Assembly: GCA_018466975.1 (NCBI GenBank)
Contig: CM031556.1
Coordinates: 2,232,001 to 2,296,000 of the forward strand
Reading direction: 5' to 3'
DNA: 64,000 nucleotides
DNA from: Sparassis latifolia
Lineage: Eukaryota > Basidiomycota > Agaricomycetes > Polyporales > Sparassidaceae
Below, piece after piece: positions 24,848 through 34,384 of this stretch; within the stretch, counting starts at the first letter, position 1, and every line of letters begins with the position of its first letter. The notes under the pieces are model-generated. The model saw nothing but the letters and a program-made list of their open reading frames with translations. It was not told the origin of the DNA and did no database searches. A program made the position numbers and the translations under genes.

Positions 24848-25704
24848 TCAATGGTCGTGAACGTGGCTCGGCCACGATGCTGCTGCTGCATCAATTCCAG
24901 TCAGGTATTTGAGCTTGATGGCAGCGGCCTGCACGGCTGGCCAATCTTTTGCACCAACGAGGGCTTCTATATCTCGAATCGTTTCTCCTAGTTTGACTGA
25001 ACCAGGAGACGGTGAGTATGCAAATTATATACGCCGGATCGCGGACCGTACCAGAATTTCTCTCTTTGATATTCTCGATAACCGCCTGAGATTGCGCATT
25101 AGCAATGTCTTCGTGCACCTCCATCACCTCCATCAGCAGCTCCTTATCATCAAAGCTGTCTGCTTCTCTATGACCAAAGCCTTCTTGCTCCAGGATATAT
25201 TCCACCCTGCGCAATGGGCTTGTGAGATGATGCAAGGCGTTGTTGACGCGTGCTGACATGACTGCAGCCGCTGCTTGCAGTTCCTGTGAAATCCAATAAT
25301 CCATTAATATTTGAAAGGATTCATACGAGTGCGTCGTGCATTAATAGTCTACTCGCCTCACTCTTGCCTGCCCAACGATCGGGGTGGATGATAGATTGGA
25401 GGTTTCTAAACCGATCCTTGAGCTCCGACTGATCCACCACAAAAGGGTTTGGGTCATATGCAGCCCCAAGTATATCGTGGTGTGACATTGTTGGAGGTAT
25501 TTGAGCAATATATGCGCATTTGGGGCAGACAGGTAGTGGTGTAGGAAGTGGGGCGGAACACCGAGGGCAAACAGAGGTAGAGGATAATGTACTGAGATGT
25601 CGTCTAGATGGGTAGCTCTCCGAGGATGCCAAAAAACGAACCTTCCCCAGAGAGCGAGTAGGTAGGCGACATGAGGCCACGAGCAGTCGTGATGGACGAA
25701 ACAT
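24848..25704 (-). CDS. JAC1: Mitochondrial iron-sulfur J-protein co-chaperone HscB/Jac1
   Basis: Known role: delivers the scaffold protein Isu to mitochondrial Hsp70 and stimulates its ATPase so that iron-sulfur clusters can be passed on. Seen: a basic presequence, MFRPSRLLVASCRLPTRSL; then two CxxC pairs (CPRCSAPLPTPLPVCPKC) like the zinc-binding extension of metazoan and basidiomycete HscB; then a J-domain with the HPD motif in QSIIHPDRWAGKSE. After a 43-nt intron the HscB C-terminal three-helix domain follows (ELQAAAAVMSARVNNALHHL, SPLRRVEYILEQEGFG). A last exon ends KLKYLTGIDAAAAS and a short tail. The length of about 240 residues fits. It is divergent from the dysferlin-domain gene, the two starts being 119 bp apart. 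Confidence 0.92.
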
Positions 25705-25822
25705 GAGTGTCAGAGTGCAGGACTGCGTCACCCAAGCTTTGTATTCGATAAGATTAGATCCCGCATCATGTGATGCGTGACTACATCAGCATTTGATGAC
25801 ATTTAACTCGCTTATTCTGAAT
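25705..25822. promoter_or_regulatory. Short shared promoter between JAC1 and the dysferlin-domain gene
   Basis: The two start codons point away from each other over only 118 bases, so both promoters and both leaders must fit here. No clear TATA box on either side. Confidence 0.4.
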
Positions 25823-27245
25823 ATGTCTACCGTGACCATGTCTTCCACTCCATCGTCGGCTGGTCCTTCGGCTCCTCCCCCAGTGTGTTTGGTACGCGAT
25901 GAATATTCCGCTGCAGATGCGGCTCGGCTTCGCCTCGCTCCTCCTAGGATTATACCTAGTATCTCTATGCCAAACCTTCGCAGAGCGCAATCTAATACGA
26001 CAGAACACCGACGGAGAGCGAAGAGTAGAGAGTTCGATTTATCTTCGCTCACTCTGAATGAGATTCCTACAGAGTTCTCAGAATCAGGCTTTCATGCTGT
26101 TGTAATTGACGACGAGGCGGTCTCCTCACTGTCGTTGTCGGATGACAAGGATGTCTACCGGTGGGCTGTTCTATACGAGAATCAGAGAGGGTAAACCCAT
26201 TCACCCCCTGCGTGTTGAGTTGGATGCTAGTGTTACTTTTTTTAGCGCGTTCGTTTTCTCGACCGCGTACTATTCTCCGATGTCTCTGTTGCCTCTCGAC
26301 CCACCGCCCTTCACGATACCGACAACATCGGGATCCATGCGCAAAGACCAACCTACCGTCTCCCTCACAGACTATCCTCTTCCGGACGGGACGTGGCGCT
26401 GGGTCTCCAGGGAATGGATGATTGACATGCGCGGTGACGGTCAAGTGCAATATGACGGCTTTGAGTACGCTTGGTCCTTCCGGAGCAAGAAGTGGCGACC
26501 AACTGTGGGGATCCTCAGCTCTGGGGGATGGGTGCGGAGGAGAAGATGGGTCAGACTGATGGTGCGCCCTGCCAAGAGTCTACGAACTGGAGTCGAGAAT
26601 GCGGGGCATCCCATCAATCAATCAGACCTTCTACAGCTGGCACATATCGAGGCTGGAGCCACTCGTCCACCGTCAGTCGCTACTTCCTTGACCGAAGATG
26701 CTCAGACTGCTGGCGATGTAGTGTGGAGAGGTGATGAGGACGATTGGGTGCGCTGTCATGCCGCGCTGAAGGCCCTTGGTCGTGACGGCAGACGACTTGA
26801 GCTGTGGCAACGGTGGCTCGGTCTTCCTGTCCTTCCTGTCCTTCCTTCTATAGAATTGGACGCCTCTAGCGAAGGTTCCGGGAAGGAGCAGGCGAAGCAA
26901 CTACAATCAAATGAAGATGACTCTCTTATTCAACCGATCGAGGTTTCTGACGATGCCTTCATCGATGAAATTGCCAATGGGGTGGGCGCTAGTCCTGAAG
27001 TTGCACCCCTAGATTATCTGGCCAAAGTCTTACGGGCGCACGTACGTCTTGCACGGCTATCGTTGATGTCAGACTGTTAACGACCAGAACAGGGCGCCGA
27101 CATTTTGAAGTCATTCGTCTATCCAGATTCACGCGCACGGTGGCTTACAATACTTGAAAAAGCTGGTGTTGTGGAGGAGGTCTATTGTGGGCTGAGTGTT
27201 TCTGACAGCAGAATGACTTTGGATTTTTGGAGTTACGCGCCTTGA
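25823..27245 (+). CDS. Dysferlin (peroxin/ferlin) domain protein, Spo73/Pex23-like
   Basis: Known of the family: DysF domains occur in peroxisomal ER proteins (Pex23, Pex28-32), animal TECPR1 and yeast Spo73, which acts in prospore membrane growth. Seen: a Ser/Pro-rich N-terminus; DKDVYRWAVLYENQRG; an intron; YYSPMSLLPLDPPPFTIPT; then the DysF core with its tryptophans, DGTWRWVSREWMIDMRGDG, DGFEYAWSFRSKKWRPTVG and SGGWVRRRRWVRLMVRP. The C-terminal part is acidic. After an intron near 27040 the last exon reads GADILKSFVYPDSRARWLTI and ends WSYAP. No transmembrane segment is visible, which favours a soluble Spo73-like protein over a Pex30-type membrane protein. The start MSTVTMSS at 25823 is preferred over an in-frame ATG at 25793. 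Confidence 0.8.
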
Positions 27246-27454
27246 TTATTTGGACGGTTAATGCGCAGCGGTAAATACACCTGATAGATCACAAAACGTA
27301 TATATTATTTTATTGTATTCTACGTGTGGTTTCTACACTACAATCCAATAAGTATATGTGGCTGGTGCGAACAAGAAAACCTGCCCAATATGGGCGGCTA
27401 TGTGGTTTCAAGTAGACTGCATGTTGATGTTGAACAGACACTCGGCATCAGTCA

Positions 27455-29480
27455 ATGTCCTCACCGACGGACCACAAAGACAGACGGGTACGCTCTCTTC
27501 TAGACACTACCCATTACGACATCCTCTACTCATTGCCTGACGACCATCCTCTCGCGGTCGCGCTTCGCACCTATGTGCTTGCACTGAGCCTCGCGTTGGG
27601 CCCCGCACTACTTCCATTCGTCACCTCACCCAAGGCGCGGATCAATGGATTGGCCCGTCTAAAGAACGTCCTCAAGAGGGAGTTCGCATTCGCAGGGTTT
27701 GCGTTCGCCATGACCGTGGGCGTTGGATGTGGTGCCGCCATCCGACATGTGTGGAATACTGCATGTGAACCAAGCGACGTGAATATTCGTTGTGAAGATA
27801 CCAACTTGGCACTCTGTCTCGCCAAAGTGAGACGATGGCTGTCCTCTGTCAAATATGTTCACAGGACTTTCATCTCTAACTTCATTTCGTCCGCTCTTGC
27901 CATCACGTTGCTTCACTCGAGACGTCCTAACTATCGTCCAACCGTCGAAAGAGCAGAGATCCCATTGCTTCCACACATCTCCGAGTCTTCAGCCCTACAT
28001 AAGAGTCTTTCGTTGGGTCCTAGACCACCACCGACTCTGGATCTAACGCTTCTGATCCTTGTACGGGCGTTGGACTTCATCGTACAGGCAACTCTAGGTA
28101 GAATCGCACGCTTTGATGAATTAGACCCTAAGAGAACACCGGAGCAGAAGGAGAAGCGAAGACGACTACTACATTCAAGGTTAGACGCGTTGGTCTTCTG
28201 GATGTCGAGTGCAAGGTCTGCCCCCAATTCATTACCGATACCGTAGGCTCACATCCGTCCCTCTTTGAAGGATCATGTGGTGTTTCTTCTACCAACCAGA
28301 AAGGTCATACTCTGCTGATTCGTCTATGACGCCCTCACTGAAAGCACACCCTGCAACAGACTCCCGCGTTCCTACAATAAATGGTATTTATGCCGTATTT
28401 CTTGGTTGGTGAACTTCTATTGAGCTGGCGTAATTCAGGATCATGACCTTGGCGAATATCGACCCTCGTATCCTTGCGACACTGCGGGCCCTCCGTTCCG
28501 GTGATTGGTCCTATCGGCTGCATTATTCGACCCAACCCGACCTTGTATCTTCCCTCTCGCGTGACCTTGGATACCCTTCGATATGGGGTGACTACGCACT
28601 TCTACCCGCCTACGGGGGGCCACAAGCCGACGAGGCATGGAAACTTATGGGTGTCACCACACGCAAAGGACTTGGCGGCATACCTTGCGAACTTGTACAT
28701 GGCAGCGTCACGGGTGGAAGCTGCACTGCCAACGCAGTAATTAGAGGCGTTCAGGCCTTCGCCGAGGCACTTGCATTGTATACCCCAGTACGTTGCACGG
28801 TATTCTCACCATCACCGCTATTTGTAACACTTCGGCCTTCGTTGTGTAGGTCCATTTTCTACCAATCATTCTCACGCGCCCACAGACCCTGCTGCACCTT
28901 CCCAAGTTCGCCAGCACTGTCCTCTCTCTTCTTCGCAGCGCTTCATTCCTGTCGGCATTCGTGTCTTCCATTTGGCTCTCCGTGTGCCTCACTCGCACCC
29001 TAGTTCTTGCACGCCTCTTCCCGGCCGTGTCGCATGACTTCTGGGACGGCCCGCTCGGGTGCACATTTGTGGGAAGTTTGGTCTGCGGTGCGAGTATATG
29101 GATTGAGCAAGGCCGTCGGCGTGGAGAGATCGCGCTGTATGTATTGCCGCGAGCGATTCGGGCATGCCTTCCAGAGAAGTGGCTAAAGGGTGGAAGCACC
29201 ACATTTCGGTACGCTGAGTGGTAAGCCTTGTTCTCCTTCACAAATTACTTCGTAGGGCGGTTCTCACGCAATGATCGCAAGGCTCGCATTTGTGCTCTCA
29301 CTGTCCACCCTTCTCAGCGCTGCCATCCATCAGCCGGACTCTCTTAGAGGTCTCTCGCGCTGGATTCTCACATTTGTGATGAAATGGCCTAAGACCGGGC
29401 TTCGGAAACGTGAGCTGCAGGAGAATTCTCGTCCCGACGCACCAGTAGAACCGCCTCCCATGCACCGTGCAACGCCATAG
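27455..29480 (+). CDS. TMEM135-like multi-span membrane protein
   Basis: Known of the family: TMEM135/PMP52-like proteins sit in peroxisomal and mitochondrial membranes and are linked to lipid handling; the biochemical role is not settled. Seen: MSSPTDHKDRRVRS, then hydrophobic segments (TYVLALSLALGPALLPFV; FAGFAFAMTVGVGCG). A short exon with IMWCFFYQPER is joined by a 55-nt intron after CAAG near 28214. A next short exon reads RLPRSYNKW, then IMTLANIDPRILATLRALRS, GSCTANAVIRGVQAFAEALA, FVSSIWLSVCLTRTLVLARL and CTFVGSLVCGASIWIEQGRR, and the end MHRATP at the TAG. The WCFFYQP and LPxSYNKWI blocks and the later helices are the family's typical order. About five introns. Convergent with DPH7, 58 bp apart. 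Confidence 0.8.
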
Positions 29481-29538
29481 CGGTCAACGAGTACCCAACA
29501 GACCTCACATTCACCATTGTTTCGAATAAGTGTGGTTG

Positions 29539-31000
29539 TCATGCTTTCCACAAACGCAGTGTATGGTCATAAAACGAGCAACTACCTACTAATGTACCGT
29601 CACCTCCTTCCGGCGAGAATGACCAGTCCGCACCATACGCTAGAGACTCGTGGGCATCAAAGCGTTTCACGATCTCAGCCTGACTGAGCAATGTCTTTGC
29701 ACCATTCACTGCAACGTTCAAACGTACAACCTTGAACCCATCGTGCATGCACGCCACCAGAATATCGCTGGCTCGCCTCGGTGACGGATGCCACTTGACA
29801 CGCCAGATACCACCTCCCACATCGAATTCAGATACCGGAGCACGTATGTTACGCGTGTCAAAAATTCGCAAGATCTTGTCGTAGCTGACGGAGGCCGTGG
29901 CGTCAGAAAATGTTAAGGAAGGCAGGTTCACGAAGTGCACCTGCCCACAGCCAAATGATGCTCGCTGTGCGGATGGCTCTGTATCGTAGTCACTCCGCCA
30001 TCGAAGCTGACAAGAAATGTCAATCGTAATGCGTCTAATCGATCGGAGCGCATACCACTTGTTAACAAACAGTGGTTGTGAAAAGCCCTGCCTGGTATCC
30101 CAACCTTTGAACTTCAGATCGTCACCGCCTGTGTAAGTGTCATTCAGTGCCCGAGAGAACTCAGACAATTTCTACCTGAATAGACAACATTCGTATCCCA
30201 GTAATCCCAAGCTGCGATCCATGGTTCGAAGTCGTGAGCAGCCCAAGAATCGGTCATTGTCAGGCCAGATTGATCTTGAGGCCTCAGAATTGTGAGCGAA
30301 CCATCAGATAGAGAGACCACTAGAGGTCCAAGTGTACTGTCTCAAATTCTCAGGCACGAATGACGGAGAAACCAAATGGGCCGTACGTTGTTGGTACTCT
30401 CCTGTTTGACCAGTCAAGGGACAAGCATAGAATTTCTGATGGAGCACACGAGATTGATTGTATCCTCTTCAGTTTGGTCTAACAATTTTTATCAGGTCAG
30501 ATGGATACATGAGAGTATGCTGCGCGAACCGCTTGGCTATCCACTTCATGTATGGTGATGTTTCCTTCTGAATCGGCTATGCCCAAGATTGGTGTCGCTG
30601 ATGCGGCACGATGACACCTAATTACCGGTTAGAATTCCCGCACTTCCAAGGAGACATTACGCACCATTTCATATCAAGGATGGCAGGAAGAGAAACCCGC
30701 TGCTTCAAGGAGCTATATAATCGCAATGGTGATGGTGAAGCAAGTCGGAACCAACTGAACGCACAAGCTCTCTTCATTTACTGATTCAACCTGGAATAAG
30801 AGACATTGGCCACTCCGATGTTGTCGTTTTGGCGCACTCGAAGAGGATGTCTCTTCTTCGTGTCCCAAGGGTACCCCGTTGGAATCCGGCTGCTCTAGCT
30901 TGTACGTTCCGCACACAAACAGAGCCAAGAAATCAGGATGAGGACAGAACTCTACTGAGTCCGCAGGAAGAATAGTGTCAAAGCCAGCCTTGATGTTCAT
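29539..31000 (-). CDS. DPH7: Diphthine methyltransferase, WD-repeat protein Dph7
   Basis: Known role: Dph7 removes the methyl group from methylated diphthine on elongation factor 2, a late step of diphthamide synthesis. Seen: start MNIKAGFDTILPADSVEFCP, the usual Dph7 opening; LFVCGTYKLEQ; then after introns SLSDGSLTILRPQDQSG, SWAAHDFEPWIAAWDYWDTN, GGDDLKFKGWDTRQGFSQPL and SYDKILRIFDTRNIRAPVSE, which are WD repeats. The last exon has GGGIWRVKWHPSPRRASDI, ESLAYGADWSFSPEGG and the terminal repeat SFYDHTLRLWKA. The length of about 370 residues is normal. An in-frame ATG at 31072 is an alternative start, but 31000 fits the family. At least five short introns. Confidence 0.9.
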
Positions 31001-31384
31001 CCGAAAACAACTTGAAGTGCAGACGAGGTATTGAGTTCGTGAGTCCCTCCGTTCCGCTCGACATAGGCACAACTAGAATGTAAGTTGCCCTGTTCAATTA
31101 TGTCCCTCCCTAATTTCCCTACTTTGATCGCCTCGGCAGGCGCCTTATTTTAGACCCGCATTTCGGCTAGATCGGAGTTTGCGGTTGCTCGCGCTCTCAC
31201 GACAGGCAATGTCGGACAATCTATCAATGGAGATGAATTCCAGAGATGTAATTGTCTTAATGAGAATCAACTGTCCCTTGCACTGCACGGGTGGACGAAG
31301 GTTTAACTACAATGACTTGTCACTCGGAGGACAGTTTTAGTACTATCCTCCGATCACCTTCCATGTAAGGCAACTAACCTATCA
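31001..31384. other. Intergenic region upstream of DPH7
   Basis: No gene seen. It holds the DPH7 promoter and leads into the repeat-rich middle section. Confidence 0.4.
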
Positions 31385-31840
31385 CTAGTGTATGGCATGG
31401 GTATCGCCAACCCACATGGGTTGTAAGTATGGGTATCCATGGGTATGAGTGTGGGTCAGCAGTGAGTAACCCATGGAAACCTATGGGCCATCTTATGGGT
31501 TTGTTATAAACATAGGGTTCCAGAAGTGTGGTGGTGGTGTAACTGTACGGTACCTTTATTAGGTAATTCAAACCTGGTATCACACACAGCTCAGAAGACC
31601 CATCTCATCACCCCAAAAGCATGGCAGGTGATGGCACAAAGACTTGCATACTGCTATTGTACTATGACTCCCACACTGCAACCCATAGGATACCCATGAT
31701 GGGTCTTGACCCATACAGACCCATAGCTGACCCATACCCAACCCATGAAAAACCCATACCCATGTGATGGGTATGGGTTTTCCGTGGGTATGGGTGTGGG
31801 TATACCTTGTCAGACCCATGGAATACCCATACCAGACACT
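31385..31840. repeat. CCCAT/ATGGG-rich palindromic patch
   Basis: Words of the type ACCCATA, TGGGTA and CCCATGG are repeated many times on both strands. They include a perfect inverted repeat of 15-bp arms around a 3-base loop (31749-31763, 31767-31781) and a smaller one near 31408-31425 (CAACCCA/TGGGTTG). The open frames across it are low-complexity shadows. Its origin (expanded microsatellite, foldback element, or debris of a transposon end) cannot be settled from sequence alone. Confidence 0.7.
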
Positions 31841-32630
31841 ACCTATCACACTGGAGTCTCAAGCTGAAGATATCCTGTTGTCAGAAAAACTCTTTGTCGA
31901 GTGTGCATTCAGAGGCTCAGAAAGAGGCTTTTAAGACACTTCCCTCTCTGCTATCTGCCTGTTGCAGCTGTTGGTAAGCCACCATTGCCTGTCATGTCTG
32001 CTCTGTGGATGTGGGCTTCCCTCATTTTGCTTGAATTTTGGATGGTTTGATAGCTAATCATGCCCCGAAGAACACTGGAACCTTTCCTATGAAGAATGCA
32101 TGCACGATCTTGCATGCAAAGTGTTGAGATATTTTTGGCACATCTTTTACATAATGTCGAAGACCACGACAAGTGCCAAGGTGAGGGTAGGGAAAGCAGG
32201 GAGGGATATAATTGAACAGGGCAAGTAGTATGGTTGCCGAGCAGGCTCAGCTTCATTTCCAAGTCACAAAGCTTGAAGTCAAAACTGATCCACATTCATA
32301 GTCTCAGCTCCAGCTGCATACCTGTGGAAGCGACTGACAACCAATATGTCGAAGATCAGAAAAAACCGTTGCAGCTTTCGTAAAATGTCTGGTGTAGTCT
32401 CACAATATTTACTCAGAAATTGGGCTGGAGTGCATCATTCGGACACAATATGGACAATGATTACATGGACGTCACAATATTGAATCACAATTCGGGAGTT
32501 ATGAGGATATGTGTGTGCATCAATAGATTTATTTTTCTTTTGTGACATTAATACAAGAGGTAGTGAGGATTTTAAAAAATGACACAATGCCCATAAATAT
32601 TGAGATTGGTCATTTTTCAGTGACCAACTC
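31841..32630. other. AT-rich flank of the large retrotransposon
   Basis: No gene seen. Base composition is lower in GC than in the gene-dense arms. The last bases before the LTR are ccaactc. Confidence 0.4.
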
Positions 32631-32846
32631 TGACAGACGTGTAACATGTTTCAATATAAAACTCGCATAACTAACGCAATACTCTAGATATTGAGCTTGG
32701 CAAGCGGAGCAATCCAAGGCCAAGGCCAACAATAAGGCGATGAAAGCCAAGGCCAAAGCTGCCAAGGCTGCGCATGCCAGAGCTCGTATTTATGGCGAAG
32801 CTTATGAGCTAGACTTCGCATGCACTGGAGACCAGGAAGAAGTTGA

Positions 32847-33487
32847 TGTTACGCGGCAGCGAAACACGAGCGTCTAGTCGAGTCGTCACGAGACAAGGTC
32901 TTAGTCTAAGACACAAGTCCGTTCAAGTGACACTTCTGGCGATGTCCTCGCACTGAAGGTCGATCGGAGTTCGTTCTTATGACTCGTAGTAGCTGTCTGC
33001 TACTGACGGTCGATTTCAGTCAAAGGCAAGTGAAAAGCTGGTTTAATGGTAACCAGGTCGAGATGGGGATCCAGCTCGACAAGGTCGTCTACTTATACAA
33101 AAGGTATCCGCAGTACTACGCAGTAATGCAGGATCGTTCATTGGCTAGATAAGGTGAAACGATGTCTAAGCAGGGTAACAACGAGGAAGTAATATGTATG
33201 GGAAAGCTGAGTAAGGTCGTGAGAGATAATCAGTACTAATGGGGATAACGAGTCGTGTATCAGAACGAGGTAAAGATGAGGCATACATGCACGTCTTGCA
33301 TGTGCGATAAGAAGAAGGTCCGGAGTTGGATCTGGTGTAACCCTAGACTAGGGGTTCTGGACATCTGGATAAAGAATCGGAGGTTGCGCTCCGATGAGTC
33401 ACGTGTTGGATCACGTGGTCTGGTAACGTAAAGGGAACAAGGAAAAGAAAAAGAAAAGACGCGCCACAAGTGAGGAGCGTTGTAACA
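32847..33487. mobile_element. 641-bp solo LTR inserted in the left LTR of the gypsy element
   Basis: Begins TGTTACGCGG and ends TTGTAACA, so the ends TGTTAC/GTAACA are a perfect inverted repeat. It is flanked by the 5-bp duplication GTTGA (32842-32846 and 33488-33492). The right LTR of the gypsy element preserves the empty site, gaagttgatgctgaagg, with a single GTTGA. No internal coding region remains, as expected after recombination between two LTRs. It differs from the other two LTR families in the window except for the shared TGTTAC start. Confidence 0.9.
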
Positions 33488-33883
33488 GTTGATGCTGAAG
33501 GATTCAGAGGGAAGGGAATATCGCGGGTTTAGGATTGACGAGGAATTTTCTTTGTACTCGCTGTCACACTTGCTCAACCTCTCCACTCACACACGTCCAA
33601 GTATTATACTCAAATATCGATCACTGCTTGTTTGCACTATTACTCTGTCTGTTTTTAGTCACTGAAGTGCTTGGTCATCTTTGCTGACTAATGTCTGACA
33701 CTTAGAAGGACAATAGCGAGGTAGGTTTCTATTGTCTTTATTATTTTTATTATCCCCCACTCTCTTTTGTTTTATCCAGAGTCATTTCTTATTGTTATGA
33801 CTCAGACTTCTATTATCACATTTTCTATTGTTATTTCTATTGAAGGCGCTTTTCTATTATTTAGATTTTCCCACCTTCTTTAG

Positions 33884-33890
33884 TATATAA
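33884..33890 (+). promoter_or_regulatory. TATA box in the left gypsy LTR
   Basis: TATATAA in a pyrimidine-rich context; the same motif is at 46051-46057 in the right LTR. Likely sets the start of the retrotransposon transcript. Confidence 0.55.
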
Positions 33891-34299
33891 ACCCTGAAAG
33901 TCCACTTGGACTTCCAGAGGAAAATTGTTGCTCTTACGTTACAGAGCATTCTTCTCACCTCAGTAGTCGGTATATACTCAAGTTCATACTTACCTGAATA
34001 CAGTGTTATTCAGGCATAGCATTATAGGCATCAAGGAAGTCACAACTCGGTCATCTGTTAATCGGCCATCTGTCAACTCAGTCACTTATTACTCGGTCAT
34101 TCTCTCTGTCTTATTATAAGACAGTCTTTCCCTCTTACTCACACACACACTCTCACACTTGATTACTACCAGGTAACCAAGCGATTACTACAACGAATAC
34201 ACTGAGGAATATTTCCCGACTTTGTTCAAGTCCGGTGACCTCAGGAGGATTTTGTTTTGGTTTGTGTTTTATCCAAGACACCATTCTCGTCTGTCAAAC

Positions 34300-34317
34300 T
34301 GGAGCCCACCGCGAGGG
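34300..34317 (+). other. Candidate primer-binding site
   Basis: TGGAGCCCACCGCGAGGG begins three bases after the left LTR. It starts with TGG, complementary to a tRNA CCA end, and sits where the minus-strand primer should bind. The tRNA partner was not identified. Confidence 0.5.
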
Positions 34318-34384
34318 GTAGTTTCCTTGCTTATCAGGTAACATACTATCCCCATAATACCCCCTTTACTTTCCCCATTTCCAC

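Larger units (their letters stand above)
32631..34296 (+). repeat. Left LTR of the gypsy element (interrupted by a solo LTR)
   Basis: Starts TGACAGACG and ends CGTCTGTCA. It matches the right copy except for the inserted solo LTR and scattered substitutions. It holds a TATATAA box at 33884-33890, probably the promoter of the genomic transcript. Confidence 0.92.

Noticed and set aside
32842..33492. A 646-bp deletion in the right gypsy LTR, between short direct repeats
   Set aside because: The extra sequence in the left copy has TG...CA ends with a 6-bp inverted repeat and a 5-bp duplication, so insertion of a solo LTR explains it better than a deletion in the other copy.
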